From Bombyx mori (Eukaryota; Arthropoda; Insecta; Lepidoptera; Bombycidae), in assembly GCF_030269925.1 (NCBI RefSeq), contig NC_085124.1, forward strand, positions 4,154,001 to 4,218,000: a stretch of DNA of 64,000 nucleotides. The letters are read 5' to 3'. Positions 45,861 to 56,680 of the stretch are shown here, piece after piece. Every line of letters begins with the position of its first letter. Position 1 is the stretch's first letter. Both the position numbers and the translations under genes were made by a program. The notes beneath the pieces are model-generated. The model saw only the letters and a program-made list of their open reading frames with translations, was not told the origin of the DNA and ran no database searches.

Positions 45861-47578
45861 ATTTTTTTTTTTTTTTTTTTTAATTTTTTTTTTATTAGGC
45901 ACACAATACACATCACAAGCTAAAAAGATACCTAAAAACACAAGTAAAAAGAAACAAAATCTGGCTTGCAACATAAGTCATGTGCGCACGACCAAACAAG
46001 ATAAAGTGCTGAATTTGTACACAATGTTCCTTACAACTACACGACAAAACAACACGATAACAAAAACTAATCTAACTTATAATGTAAGGAAATAATTTTA
46101 TTCACAATATACAATTAAACAATAAAACTAAATTAATTAAATTTTTTGTTGCATCATAGAGCTACTCGGGTCTCTTAATTTGAAGATCATGGATATTTGT
46201 TTAACGATATACAAGGACTACTACAGATACATTATTCAGAGTTTCATGTGAACATTGACAGTCATCGGAACTGAATTGAGCATATTCATTACCTGACGAA
46301 CCGATAAAACGTACTGGACTAACCAATGCCGCTGATAGATCCATTCCACACCACTTCCACTTCATTTCTCATGTCATATTCAGCTACATAGGAAATGTAT
46401 CCAATACAACTTGATACTTCATCGCCCCTCCCTTACTCCCTTTCGGATGGAAATGCTCATGTTCCAAGAAAGCACGGAAGCTCATACTGAAATGGTCGGC
46501 AAAACATCAACCAGTATTCAAAGATCCCCGGTTATACGGATATGTATGGGCTATTCAATCGACGAAGGCTTTCATGGAGTTGCAGGTAAATCGGTCGTAA
46601 GAGACCAGCGGTCCGGAAATTCGCGATAATGTTGTTGAATTATGGATTTTAGTTGCGTTGCGTCTTCATGAAATTAATTTCCGTTTGTTTACTTCGGGTT
46701 CTTTGTTCTAAACTCGTTTTGCATTCATTGCCTTTACTTTGTATCGGAAGAAATGTTGAGGTTGTACATGTCGGCGTTAAGCCAGGATTTACACACATAA
46801 GTTCTTTTACAATGAAAATACAATACAATTCTATAAAACTTTAACATTACTTGTTTACAACAAAAAGCCACGCCTGAGTTATTCAGTGGTTTTTACACAA
46901 TTAGCCATTTTGTGTTGGTTATAGCAACTACAACTTCTTTTATACAAACAAATGTAATTACTGCGAAACAATTCACAAAACATAGCTTAATATCCAAAAT
47001 ACATATTTTAGTGATTTTACATGACTCACATTTAATTTATTTTTCATGAATTACTTTTAAGTAATATTAACTAACATTGTTATTATCCAGCCTAATAATA
47101 GATGGCGCCAACAACATCATTGCATAACAATTACAATACTTAATTAAATTATTAGTACTGTTAATTATAATATAAATTATTATTAATATTTATGCTTTAT
47201 TCATATTTAATCATTTATAAAGTCATTTGTGTTTTTAAACAATAATATAAACATTAAACATATTCTGAACATTTTCACATCAAAACAGTGTCTGCTAATT
47301 ATTAAATATAGTAGAATAAGTTTTGTTGCTAATAATAAATTAATAATATATTATTATGTTAATTATTGCCAACAGTGGCGTTTGCGCCCATATACACTTG
47401 TTTTATGTTCTATTTGTGCAGAATTATGTTCAACTAAATTCTATCCGAACGAATTTATCTGTATTCAATATTTTTATTCCCTTTTTAATGACATTCTTTT
47501 TTCAAATTTTATAACCCCAAATCAATAGGCATTGCAAGGAATAACAATTGCAACTCAGTTTTAACTAAATATGATTTA
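45861..47578. other. No recognised gene; long AT-rich stretch
   Basis: Starts with a long T run at 45862-45895 that may be the A tail of an unrecognised minus-strand retroelement. The 72-codon plus frame at 46411-46629 (MILHRPSLTPFRMEML start) has more balanced composition than its flanks, but no motif I know. Confidence 0.35.
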
Positions 47579-47617
47579 CAATGTTATTCCTTGCATGTGA
47601 GGCAAGGAATAACATTG
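47579..47617. repeat. Perfect 16-bp hairpin
   Basis: caatgttattccttgc, 7-base loop atgtgag, then gcaaggaataacattg. Confidence 0.95.
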
Positions 47618-47619
47618 GT

Positions 47620-47756
47620 AGGCAGCGGCCTTGGCATTGGTAGGTAGGCAGCGGCTTGGCTCTGCCCCTGGCATTGCTGAAGTCCATGGGCGACGGTAAC
47701 CACTACCCATCAGGTGGGCCGTATGCTCGTCTGCCTGCAAGGGCAATAAAAAAAAA
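47620..47756 (+). mobile_element. Tail C LINE 3' end
   Basis: Two partial starts (gtaggcagcggccttggcat, then gtaggcagcggcttggctct) followed by the normal tail to caagggcaataaaaaaa. Confidence 0.8.
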
Positions 47757-47811
47757 AATGTGACGAAATGAAAGCATCTAAATCACATTGTGTCAGGCAC
47801 AACTTTAAATA

Positions 47812-48015
47812 TATTTTTTTATTGCTTAGATTAGTGGACGAGCTCACAGCCCACCTGGTGTTAAGTGGTAACTGGAGCCCATAGACATCTACAACGTAAA
47901 TGCGCCACGCACCTTGAGATATAAGTTCTAAGGTCTCAGTACAGTTACAACGGTTGCCCCACCCTTCAAACCCAAACGCATTACTGCTTCACGGCAGAAA
48001 TAGGCAAGTGGTGGT
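47812..48015 (-). mobile_element. Bm1 SINE body and tail
   Basis: tttttttattgcttagatta to agaaataggcaagtggtggt, then stops. Confidence 0.9.
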
Positions 48016-48017
48016 GT

Positions 48018-48486
48018 GTCATTAATTAGTTTGAAGCGAGATATATATATGAATTGTCGATAATCCGGCCAAAAAGTTTTTCATGTTTACAATGCTACCA
48101 AATTTATTTATTTCCACAAAACACGGCGTGGCTTACTTCGCAAATGGCAGACAGGCTGACCGAGGCGCAGACATTTACATAACTCTCAATTACATTTGGA
48201 TTTAAAATGGCCGGCACGTGCGTGAAATAGAAATAATAAAAAAAAACATACCGAAGCGATGGGTGCGTGGAACGACCACGCCGGTAATAAAGTTTTATGA
48301 CCTTTGTGCATTTTGTTAAAACAGACTACTGATGTCCTACCGTAGACATTTTTGTTGAACTTTTCATATTTAACAAACGATGCACTGTCATAATATCACA
48401 ATTAATTTAAAATGTATTATTATATCCCAATTATGCTTCCTCACGACCACTTTAAGATGAATTTATAAAAAAAAGCACATTAATTG
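48018..48486. other. No recognisable gene
   Basis: Unique DNA. Confidence 0.4.
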
Positions 48487-48585
48487 AAAAGCGTGGGGTG
48501 CTTTTCGGGATATTATCAAAATAGCCTTTCTACTCATATCTCTTCATAAAATATTTATAACTACTGATATGCACCCCACGCTTTT
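48487..48585. repeat. Inverted repeat with 15-bp arms
   Basis: aaaagcgtggggtgc at 48487-48501 and gcaccccacgctttt at 48571-48585, 69 bp apart; a 99-bp MITE-like unit. Confidence 0.85.
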
Positions 48586-48587
48586 TT

Positions 48588-48877
48588 TGCAATAAAATCA
48601 TTTTTCTTAAACTATTTTTAATTCAAATTTATTTTCTATTTTTAGTTCTATTTTCTATAAAAGCGTATTTTGTTAGTTTTTTTAAACTATTGTTTATTTT
48701 TAATTTTGTATTTTCATTTTTCTATTTGTTTTTTAACATTGAATTGTCATCGGTCCTTAATGAGTATGCCAAATTTCGAGTTAATCCGACGTTTTGAAGG
48801 GAGTCAAAATCATGTTCAAAGATTCCGTTACATAGGCACTAACACACATACGTCTGAAGATAATAAAAGCGTATTAA
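48588..48877. repeat. Dispersed AT-rich repeat, diverged third copy
   Basis: Same order as 12718-13004 (catcggtccttaatgagtat, agttaatccgacgttttgaa, gataataaaagcgtatta) with substitutions and indels. Confidence 0.65.
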
Positions 48878-48889
48878 TGAACGTCAGAA

Positions 48890-49357
48890 TATAATGTGAC
48901 TGATTCCCTACTAACATTACAATATCGATTAACACTATTTATTAATTTTAAACCTAATTTTAAAGTCAGTCCCTGTATTACTAAAGCGTGCAATACACAA
49001 ATCAGCCTTGATTATATGTAAAATCCACTTAATAGATACGGTACAACCAAATCTGTATGTATCGGGCATTGGCCACCTGAGGACCGGTTTAAATGAATTA
49101 GCATATTGATTGTTTACAGACGTGTTCAGGCATGTCCCTAACTACAAGAGCCCGGGGTTGTTCTGTATAAAATAGAACGACATTTTGCGTTGCAGTAACG
49201 AATTTAGTACAATTCGATTCTACAGTAAATGGTGTTCGTTAAAAAGTTTCTATTGAATTTACGTCGGTTTGAACAATTTATTTTTCAATACCAGCATATT
49301 TTTTTGCTTATAGCTCACAAAAACATGGAAAGATCGCCGCATAACGCAATCGGCTTT
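48890..49357. other. No recognisable gene
   Basis: Unique AT-rich DNA. Confidence 0.4.
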
Positions 49358-49750
49358 CGAAGTCGTCGTGGCCTAAAAGATAAGACGTCCGGTGCATTCG
49401 TGTTGAAAGCGATGCACCGGTGTTCGAATCCCGCAGGCGGGTACCAATTTTTCTAATGAAATACGTACTCAACTAATGTTCACGATTGACTTCCACGGTG
49501 AAGGAATAACATCGTGTAATAAAAGTGAAACCCGCAAAATTATAATTTGCGTAATTACTGGTGGTAGGACCTCTTGTGAGTCCGCACGGGTAGGTACCAC
49601 CGCCCTGCCTATTTCTGCCGTGAAGCAGTAATGCGTTTCGGTTTGAAGGGTGGGGCAGCCGTTGTAACTATACTGAGACCTTACAACTTATATCTCAAGC
49701 TCTGAGCTGAGCTCGTCCACCCATCTAAGCAATAAAAAAAAAATAAAAAA
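49358..49750 (+). mobile_element. Bm1 SINE with full tRNA-like head, internal deletion
   Basis: The head gtcgtcgtggcctaaaagat (A box) and ggtgttcgaatcccgcaggc (B box) is well kept. A deletion of about 90 bp removes the ggtgggtggcgc to ccaggtgggc part before the tail ctgagctcgtccacccat and ctaagcaataaaa. Confidence 0.93.
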
Positions 49751-49757
49751 ACTAAAA

Positions 49758-50200
49758 ACACCAAGGTTCGCTTGATGAGGTGCTTAATATTTCCAATTTT
49801 CCTATATGGAGCAGAAACATGGACGATTCATCAAAAATGTCGTAAAAAGATGGACGCCCTTGAGATGTGCTGGAGACGCATGCTGAGGATAAAATGGACT
49901 GCTCACAGTGCTCACCGCACTAATGTATCCATCCTCAAAGAGCTCCAAATCAAACAAAGGCTTTCGTCGATTGTGCAATTGCGAATCCTTAATATGTTTG
50001 GACATATCATTCGTAATGAAAGCTTGGAACGTTTAGTGGTTCAGGGAAGAGTAGACGGTCGACGCTTTCGCAGCCGATCATCCACAAGGTGGACAGACTT
50101 GGTTAAGTTATCTACGAAGTGTTCCCTTACTGAGTGTACACGAACCCCCACAAATAGAGAGAGATGGAGAAGCCTCTCAAAGGCCGCAACCAAACATTAA
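49758..50200 (+). pseudogene. RTE-clade LINE reverse transcriptase C-terminus, open
   Basis: A 142-codon frame from the ATG at 49772 reads through FLYGAETWTIH, then DALEMCWRRMLRIKWTAH, then TNVSILKELQIKQRL, FGHIIR, LERLVVQGRVDGRR and RWTDL, the conserved C-terminal order of RTE-clade proteins. It ends at a natural stop after KAATKH. All of the endonuclease and the catalytic part of the reverse transcriptase are missing. The Bm1 A-rich tail lies directly upstream. No stop inside this part suggests moderate age. Confidence 0.8.
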
Positions 50201-50258
50201 GACATACGTAACCACGACCTCTCCGCCAGGAGTGTACGACTGAGAAGAATATTTTTTT

Positions 50259-50506
50259 GTTTGACGTGATAACGCCTTATAAATCAATGACCACCGGCTG
50301 CACGCACAAAAAAGTGTCACGTTCCACTTGAGCCTGAACGTGCAAGCGAGAGCGCGGAAAAAGCGATAGAAGCATGATCGGCCCAAATGTTGGCTTGTGA
50401 CACATTTATCTCTCTTCTAGCCTGACGTCAGAGCTAACAGTTCGAATAGTTCTGCCACTGACGTTATTAAGTAAAACTATCGTCCGTAAACCGAACTTAC
50501 TGACAA
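50259..50506. mobile_element. Unclassified acgtgataacgtc element, second copy
   Basis: ttgacgtgataacgcctta at left; the right side is the diverged complement of the 41642 end. Inverted relative to 41642-42132 and without the LINE insertion. Confidence 0.55.
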
Positions 50507-51243
50507 TTAATTAATTATTTTTTCAATGAATTAATGAGAAATAGTAATATTCAAATAGTATTAAATATTCATCATTTCGCTTATAGCTGAGACAGGCGGT
50601 TGCGCAAATAATGATTGATAATCTTCAAATTTTACGAAATTGTACTGTTTTTTCTTTCGATATTACTGCACCCAAAGTTACAGCAGCACAAAAAAATGAC
50701 TTTTGTTTACGTAACAACATTGTTCTCAAACAGCACGAGAGTAGATCCCGTAATCATTAAAATGGGCTGTCCGGGCACAACGGTATCCTATGTGACATCA
50801 TTCATAACGTAATTAAGAGACGGAAAATATTAAAAGCGAAATTTCGCGGCCATTATCTCGTCACAAGCGTTTTGAGCGCCATCTGTAACAAGTCGGAGGA
50901 CTAATGGAGGTCTCGTGTTACACTCTCGTACAACGCCGTCCTGCTTGCTTTCGTGAGTACTTGAATTGTTCGCGGTATGGATCATCCATATCTTTTCATG
51001 TAATGTTATGTCTGTCAACATTGATGTGTTGACGTAGTTCCAATAGAGATATTTAAACGGATAGCAAAATATGCCCAGTGCTATTTAAAGATTTTTTACA
51101 ATTATTTTGACGTTTCATAGGGTCCGGATATTTTGGTAGACAGCCCGCCCAGATCATAGTTATAGTTGTTGAAGAATAATGTGTAAAATATAGATAGCCC
51201 CGAAACTTTAAAACAATAAGTGAGTGTTTAAATAAAAAAATGT
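50507..51243. other. No recognisable gene
   Basis: Unique DNA; short frames only. Confidence 0.4.
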
Positions 51244-51388
51244 GTGTGTGCAAGTCACACACGGTAAAAGTGAAACTTATAAAAAATAAAAATAATCGCA
51301 AGGGTCAACCATTCCGCAGTGCAATGGAGCAGCCTCACCCTGGGGGAACCGCCTGCATAGTCACGATATCCCTACGCCAGGTAAATAT
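51244..51388 (-). ncRNA. U1 snRNA-like copy with altered 5' end, probable pseudogene
   Basis: The minus strand starts ATATTTACCTGGCGTAGGG, one change (C to T) from the invariant U1 start in the 5' splice site pairing region. Stem-loop I loop is altered (GACTATGCAG in place of GATCAAGCAG), while the U1A loop ATTGCACTGC is kept. The 3' hairpin GTGTGTG/CACACAC is kept. A deletion of about 30 bp in the upstream DNA brings the PSEA candidate to about 25-35 bases from the start, so transcription is doubtful. It shares about 280 bp of upstream DNA with 21286-21600, so it arose by DNA duplication, not by reverse transcription of the RNA. Confidence 0.75.
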
Positions 51389-51668
51389 GAGTTAGCAAGA
51401 GAAACTGCGATTCAGGAATTGTTGAATTTACGTTCCTATTGATAACAGACTAAATAGAAATAAAAGTATCTCAGGGCACTCCGAGAGCCACGACAGCGTG
51501 CACGGACGTCAAAAAAACACTCTGAAGTAGTCGAGGACGCGAGACCGTGTGGAGCGCTTCGTGATTTGTCGGCGCCGCTCGGAGCCGCTTCGGCAAGCCA
51601 ATCGCGCCACACTTATTTTTTCGTTGCATTTCATTTCGTTTCATCGAGTTTGAAATCACAACGATCCT
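51389..51668 (-). promoter_or_regulatory. Upstream region of the second U1-like copy, with deletion
   Basis: Close match to 21286-21600, but lacks the ~30-bp stretch around cacctctatcaactgtgtaa. Ends at gatcctaaagcag. Confidence 0.45.
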
Positions 51669-51747
51669 AAAGCAGTTTCACTTCAAAAAAATGTAACTAT
51701 GAATCAAATAATATTTGTCACTGCGCATTTCGTGAGCGCTTCATACC

Positions 51748-52129
51748 TTTTTTTTTTTTTTTTTCTGGTAGAGGGCCGTACCTCCTACGAGGTCCCCGCG
51801 CAAAAGGGGCGCGCGGGGTATGTGAGACTCAACGATCTGCATGGTGTTGTGAGCAGACCGCGGGCCCAAGGATTTTAGGACCCACCCACTAAACGACTCC
51901 CCTGCACTCTTACACCCGACGTCCGATCCCCTCCGAGGTCAAAACCCGGATGAGGTAGGGGGGTTACCGCGGTCAACACTACAACCAGACGGCGCGGCTC
52001 ACCCCAAGGACGCCCAGCCGACGGAGCCTTCGAGGCGAATCGAAGGCTCTGAAACGTCGGCCGTCTCGGTACGGCAGCCCGTCGGGCCGCCCAGACGGTG
52101 CCGCTGGTGTCCTGGAATACCCCGCTGGA
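51748..52129 (-). mobile_element. R1-clade LINE 3' UTR with 13-bp target duplication
   Basis: agcgcttcatacc at 51735-51747 and 52130-52142. Poly-T at the left end is the A tail. The body matches 8149-8530 almost base for base. Non-coding. Confidence 0.9.
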
Positions 52130-52268
52130 AGCGCTTCATACCAAATACAACGTATTTTTATGTAAACAAAAAAATGTATAAAACATGCTGAATGATCCCG
52201 GTCGGTTCGTTTTTTGTCGTCTGTTTCATGCATTTCAACGGCTGCCCAGTTCGTTCTTAGTCGCCTAT

Positions 52269-52360
52269 TTTTTTATTTTTTTTTATTGCTTAGATGGGTG
52301 GACGAGCTCACAGCCCTTAAATGCCTATGTCCAGCAATGGAGTGTTATAGGCTCATAATG
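52269..52360. mobile_element. Bm1 tail fragment (minus) joined to an RTE tail (plus)
   Basis: 52269-52317 is ttttattgcttagatgggtg to cacagccc. Then atgcctatgtccagcaatgg is the RTE AYVQQW-coding end. Confidence 0.65.
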
Positions 52361-52361
52361 T

Positions 52362-52700
52362 GTACTCAATAAATGTCCACACGATTGACTTCCACGGTGA
52401 AGGAATAACATCGTGTAATAAAAATCAAATCCGCAAAATTATAATTTGCGTTTTTAGTGGTGGTAGGTCCTCTTATGAGTCCGCACGGGTAGGTACCACT
52501 ACCCTGCCTATTTCTGCTGTGAAGCAGTAATGCGTTTCGGTTTGAAGGGTGGGGCAGCCCTTGTAATTATACTTGAAACTTTAGAACAATCATATCTCAA
52601 GGTGGATGGCGCATTTACGTTGTAGATGTCTATGGACTCCAGTAACCACTCAACACCAGGTGAGCTGCGAGCTCGTCCACCACATCTAAGCAATAAAAAA
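52362..52700 (+). mobile_element. Bm1 SINE lacking the tRNA-like head
   Basis: From tactcaataaatgtccacac and the caccgtg-complement gacttccacggtgaagg to the tail catctaagcaataaaaaaa. Confidence 0.92.
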
Positions 52701-52981
52701 AGGGTTCTCAAACTAAGATATTATTACGTCTGGTTCGGTCCATAACTCACCGCAACACAATTAGCCCTGTATGGTGATGACACCCTCGTAAATCCAGGGC
52801 TTTCACTGTAAAACCTGTAATAGTGTGCGTAATTAATGAATGATTTACACTTATGCGTCCGCTTGTACCGCCGAGCACAGGCGCGCGGCAAAACTGTTTA
52901 AGCGAAATGGCGCGTCACAACAATGACCAGTTTTTATTATACTTAATCTGTAGGCATTTATTTTACGGCGCGAAACTATAG

Positions 52982-53187
52982 TTTTTTTTTTCCTACCTAA
53001 GCTGATAGGCTTGAGAGGCTATATCAGCGTCGCCTTAACTAGTAGGTGAGATCACGGGGCTCAAACCTTATGACGTTGCCAACACGAACCCTACCAAGAG
53101 CCGTGCTTCGCAGAATCTACCACCGAATCGGAAACGCGACCAACTGAGAAGATCCGGCAAGAAACTCATGGGCTGTATCTGAAGGTT
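52982..53187 (-). mobile_element. Jockey-like LINE 3' end with 9-bp target duplication
   Basis: aaactatag at 52973-52981 and 53188-53196. Starts with a T run, then cctacctaagctgataggct, and carries gatccggcaagaaactcat. Confidence 0.82.
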
Positions 53188-53196
53188 AAACTATAG

Positions 53197-53989
53197 TACC
53201 AACCTTATCTAACTATGGCACGTAACTATTAAACATATTAATTTGTATAGTTAACCGCAACATAATTGTTTTCGATATGAGTATAATAAAGCATGAAGTT
53301 ACCTATTCGACTCCACGCGTTGTAGCTTTTGCGTTATTTAAGAGAGTCAAACCTACAAACAAATCTAATTAAAAATTATAGTCGAACAAAAGAAACTTCA
53401 GAAAGTTTTACGAAACTTTCATGTTTAAACTGAACTTACTAGGAAATGCACTTTGTGCAATTAATAACGAAGTAGAGAACTTCACAATGAAGACCGTCTT
53501 ATTTAAACTAAAAACGTCATAAGTTCCTTCAATCACCATATAAAATACGACTATAATAGAACTACAGTAGAGCTGACTTTCAATAGCAGTGCAACAAGTG
53601 ATTACGCTGTTAATTTGCGATTCGCTCAGGGGAAGAACGGAAAGGAATCACTGTCGGGCTGCTTTCAATTGATAAGTGTAGCGGTTTGATGTGTATCAAG
53701 TTTGTTGGGACGAACGTTGAGTGAATTGAATTCTCCTAGTTTCATTGTTTAGCCCTCTCTCTATGTTCAGTTTGTTTATTGTACCTTTTGTATCTCGCAA
53801 TCGGATACGAGAGGAACAATACATAAAATAATTATTTGTTTAATGTTTACTTTGGTTTTTGCGAATGGTAAACACAATTAAAACTATTTTGGTTTAATCT
53901 GGCGTTTATTATTTTTAATTTATTACTTTGGTCTTTATCACTTTCCTTTTATGGATTAAATAATATATATATGTAGGTATTTGTAAGTA
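53197..53989. other. No recognisable gene
   Basis: AT-rich unique DNA. Confidence 0.4.
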
Positions 53990-54130
53990 ACTAGCAGGCC
54001 CAGGTTGTAAATAAGAGAGTAATAGTATCACAAAATCTTATCGCGGCGCCAACCCCCACAACCCACTGTATATTTAAATCAGATATTCAGATATTCACTA
54101 AAACACAAACAATAAAAACATCAAAATCGG
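53990..54130 (-). mobile_element. Helitron-like remnant
   Basis: aactagcaggcccaggttg (CTAG end in complement) and catcaaaatcggttcagcc. Cut by the GC-rich LINE piece that follows. Confidence 0.45.
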
Positions 54131-54135
54131 TTCAG

Positions 54136-54608
54136 CCTTTTAGTCGCGGGTCCCCTTCATATGTAGGTCTGGGGACCGGTGAAGGGGGCCTAAGAAGACG
54201 ACGTGCAGCTGCTCTGCACGCGTTTTACGCAAGAGCATCCGGGTGATGGAAGGCCGGCTATCCTCGACCCACGCTGGATCTGACCCAGCGGGGTATTCCG
54301 TAGGATAACTAACACTAACCGGCGCCATCTAGGCGGGCTTCGGACAGCCTGCCGACCGAGAGGGCTGGTGGTCGTGGCGCCGACGACCGCCGGTCCGGCG
54401 TCCCGAGGGGGAGGGTGATGGGAGAGATGTGCTCCGCACTAAACGCTTCACTCTTCCCTGTTTGCCTTTTCATAAGTTCTGTCTCAGAGGCTCGGACGTG
54501 GGTTGTTGAGCGACAGGAGGTTTTAGTCGGTTCGACTCCGACATACCCCGCCCGCCATCCCCAGTGCAGGGTGGGAGTCCGGCGATTTCCTCCTGACCAA
54601 AAAAAAAA
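54136..54608 (+). mobile_element. GC-rich LINE 3' end, probably R1 group
   Basis: A GC-rich block with ggttcgactccgacatacc and tttcctcctgacc, ending in A10 at 54599-54608. Style and composition resemble the 3' region of R1-group LINEs. Frames are broken. Possible short flanking ttcagcc on both sides. Confidence 0.55.
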
Positions 54609-54689
54609 TCCTTTCAGCCGGAATCCAACAACCAAGACACCTTCAGAAGACTAACACAGTTAAAATGGTTATGTCATGTTTTTTAATTG

Positions 54690-54790
54690 AGGTTATCGGG
54701 CCTATAGGAATCTCATCATGAATGTTACCACCCCACCCACCTTAAGGTTGAAGAAGTCTGATTTTTTGTGTATAACAGCTGTCTCACATC
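54690..54790 (-). mobile_element. Decayed Bm1
   Basis: gggcctataggaatctcatc followed by accaccccacccaccttaag aligns with the Bm1 ggagcccatagacatc to ccacccaccttgag region. Confidence 0.45.
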
Positions 54791-55119
54791 AGAAGTCCCA
54801 CGTATTTAAAGATACATCATTATTCATTAAATCAAAATACACATACATCTACCTCAATTCTCTTCGTGCATTCACAAAAGCAAAAGTTACGTATTTAATC
54901 AAACAAATATCAGAATTCTAGTAACGTATTCACGTGCAGTTTCCGCAACTTTAATACGTTTTGCTTCAAAAGCGGTTCAGGGCGAGTTCGCATTGTATTT
55001 AAACTTTCTACATTGCTTTTGATGTTCATAGCTGTTAATGGGTTTATAAGCAATGCTAAAATACATTAATGTTCGTGTTTTAAATATATAAACAGTATGT
55101 ACTTATTTCGTTATGTTTA

Positions 55120-55452
55120 GTTTGGGGAGTGCTCTGCGGAATTGTCATCTCGTTTTTACCATCGTACCGTCCGCCACCGGAGTAGAGTTCATCCATACTA
55201 CCTGGAGCCATGGCGGTCATCCACAGTGCGTTTCCAGAGATCTTTTTTGCCACGTATCATCCGACTATGGAATGAGCTCCCCTCAACGGTGTTTCCCGAG
55301 CGCTATGACATGTTCTTCTTCAAATGAGGCTTGTGGAGACTATTAAGCGGTAGGCAGCCGCTTAGCTCTGCCGCTCACATTGCTGAAGTCCATGGGCGAC
55401 GGTAATCACTCACCATCCGGTGGGCCGTATGGTAGTCTGCCTAAAAACTCAA
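55120..55452 (+). mobile_element. Tail C LINE: reverse transcriptase C-terminus plus 3' UTR
   Basis: 55142-55327 encodes FYHRTVRHRSRVHPYYLEPW, then RLWNELPSTVFPERYDMFFFK and a stop. This is the typical C-terminal end of a CR1/Jockey-group LINE protein. It is followed by the tail C 3' UTR to gtctgcctaaaaactc. It links the short tail C copies in the window to a LINE. 5'-truncated. Confidence 0.8.
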
Positions 55453-55616
55453 AAAAATAAATAAATTTGAAATTGATTTTGAAGAAGAGTTTCTTATTAG
55501 TTAAGCTATGGTCGCTGTTGCATCAGGCACTAACAAAAGTGAAGGCAGAAAAACTACAATGAATTAATGTAGTTGTAAATACCTTTTTATATGTTTGACC
55601 TATGTCCACATAAGTA

Positions 55617-55836
55617 TGTATGAATCCGCACGGGCAGGTATCACCCTGCCCATTTCTGCCGTGAAGCAGTAATGCGTTTCGGTTTGAAGGGTGGGGCAGT
55701 CGTTGTAACTATACTTGAGACCTCAGAAATTACATCTCAAGGTGGGCGACGCATTTACGTTGTAGATGTCTATAGGTGGTGGCCTACTAAGTGGGCTGTG
55801 AGCTCATCCACCCATCTAAGCAATAAAAAAAAAATG
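55617..55836 (+). mobile_element. Bm1 SINE, 5'-truncated
   Basis: From atgaatccgcacgggcaggt to catctaagcaataaaaaaaa, with a rearranged ataggtggtggcctactaag segment replacing gggctccagtaaccactt. Confidence 0.9.
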
Positions 55837-56552
55837 CATTTATCAAAACTACGCCAACTATCGCACATTATTATATTTTATCTGTTGGTAAAAAAACATA
55901 TCCGAAGTGTCAGAAATTGTACAAAGTTTGAACTCAATGCATCTCATTAATGAAACTTAAAGTACAGTGAACAAATCTATATACAATGGCTTAATTTATT
56001 TTTCAAATACAGCTTCTAATTCCAGTAGGTAATATCAACACAAAATTTTGTAATATCTACCTTAAAATGAAGCACAACTTTAAGTAAAATAATTTCTTAA
56101 AATTACAGGACTGAGATACGTTGACCTCTCTTCGTAGAACGAAGATTAATAAACCCTTTCAGTCTGTCCCCAGACATTTAGTTTTATTGGAAAATCTTAA
56201 AACATTTCTGACTCCAAAGTATTTCGAAATTCATCAGATATTTTAAAAGCAAGAAATTCTTTCGTTAAAAGTTTATCTAATTTCAAACGCTACCTCCAAA
56301 TTGTCAATTTTTCGTTTAATCAAAATCAGAATTGGGATCAATTTAAATAAAAGGGTTTTGTTAAAATTATTAACTTTCCCAGCTAAGCTGAATCTCGTGG
56401 TCGCATTTTGAAATGATCGTTATGTTCATTAATACAATCCTCCCAAAGCTTTTAAAAGGTTGTTTTAGCAACATGTGCATCTATGTATTATTTTTTTAAA
56501 TACAATTGAAATCTTTAGCGGTCAGTGACATTAAAAAATGATGTATTTAGAT
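55837..56552. other. No recognisable gene
   Basis: AT-rich unique DNA. Confidence 0.4.
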
Positions 56553-56678
56553 ACACTGTAGGCAGCGGCTTGGCTCTGCCCCTGGCATTGCTGAAGTCCA
56601 TGGGCGACGGTAACCACTCACCATCAGGTGGGCCGTATGCCCGTCTGCCTACAAAGGCAATAAAAAAAAAAAAAAAAA
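56553..56678 (+). mobile_element. Tail C LINE 3' end, well preserved
   Basis: ctgtaggcagcggcttggct to ctacaaaggcaataaaaaaa with an A18 tail, close to the family consensus. Confidence 0.85.
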
Positions 56679-56680
56679 AA

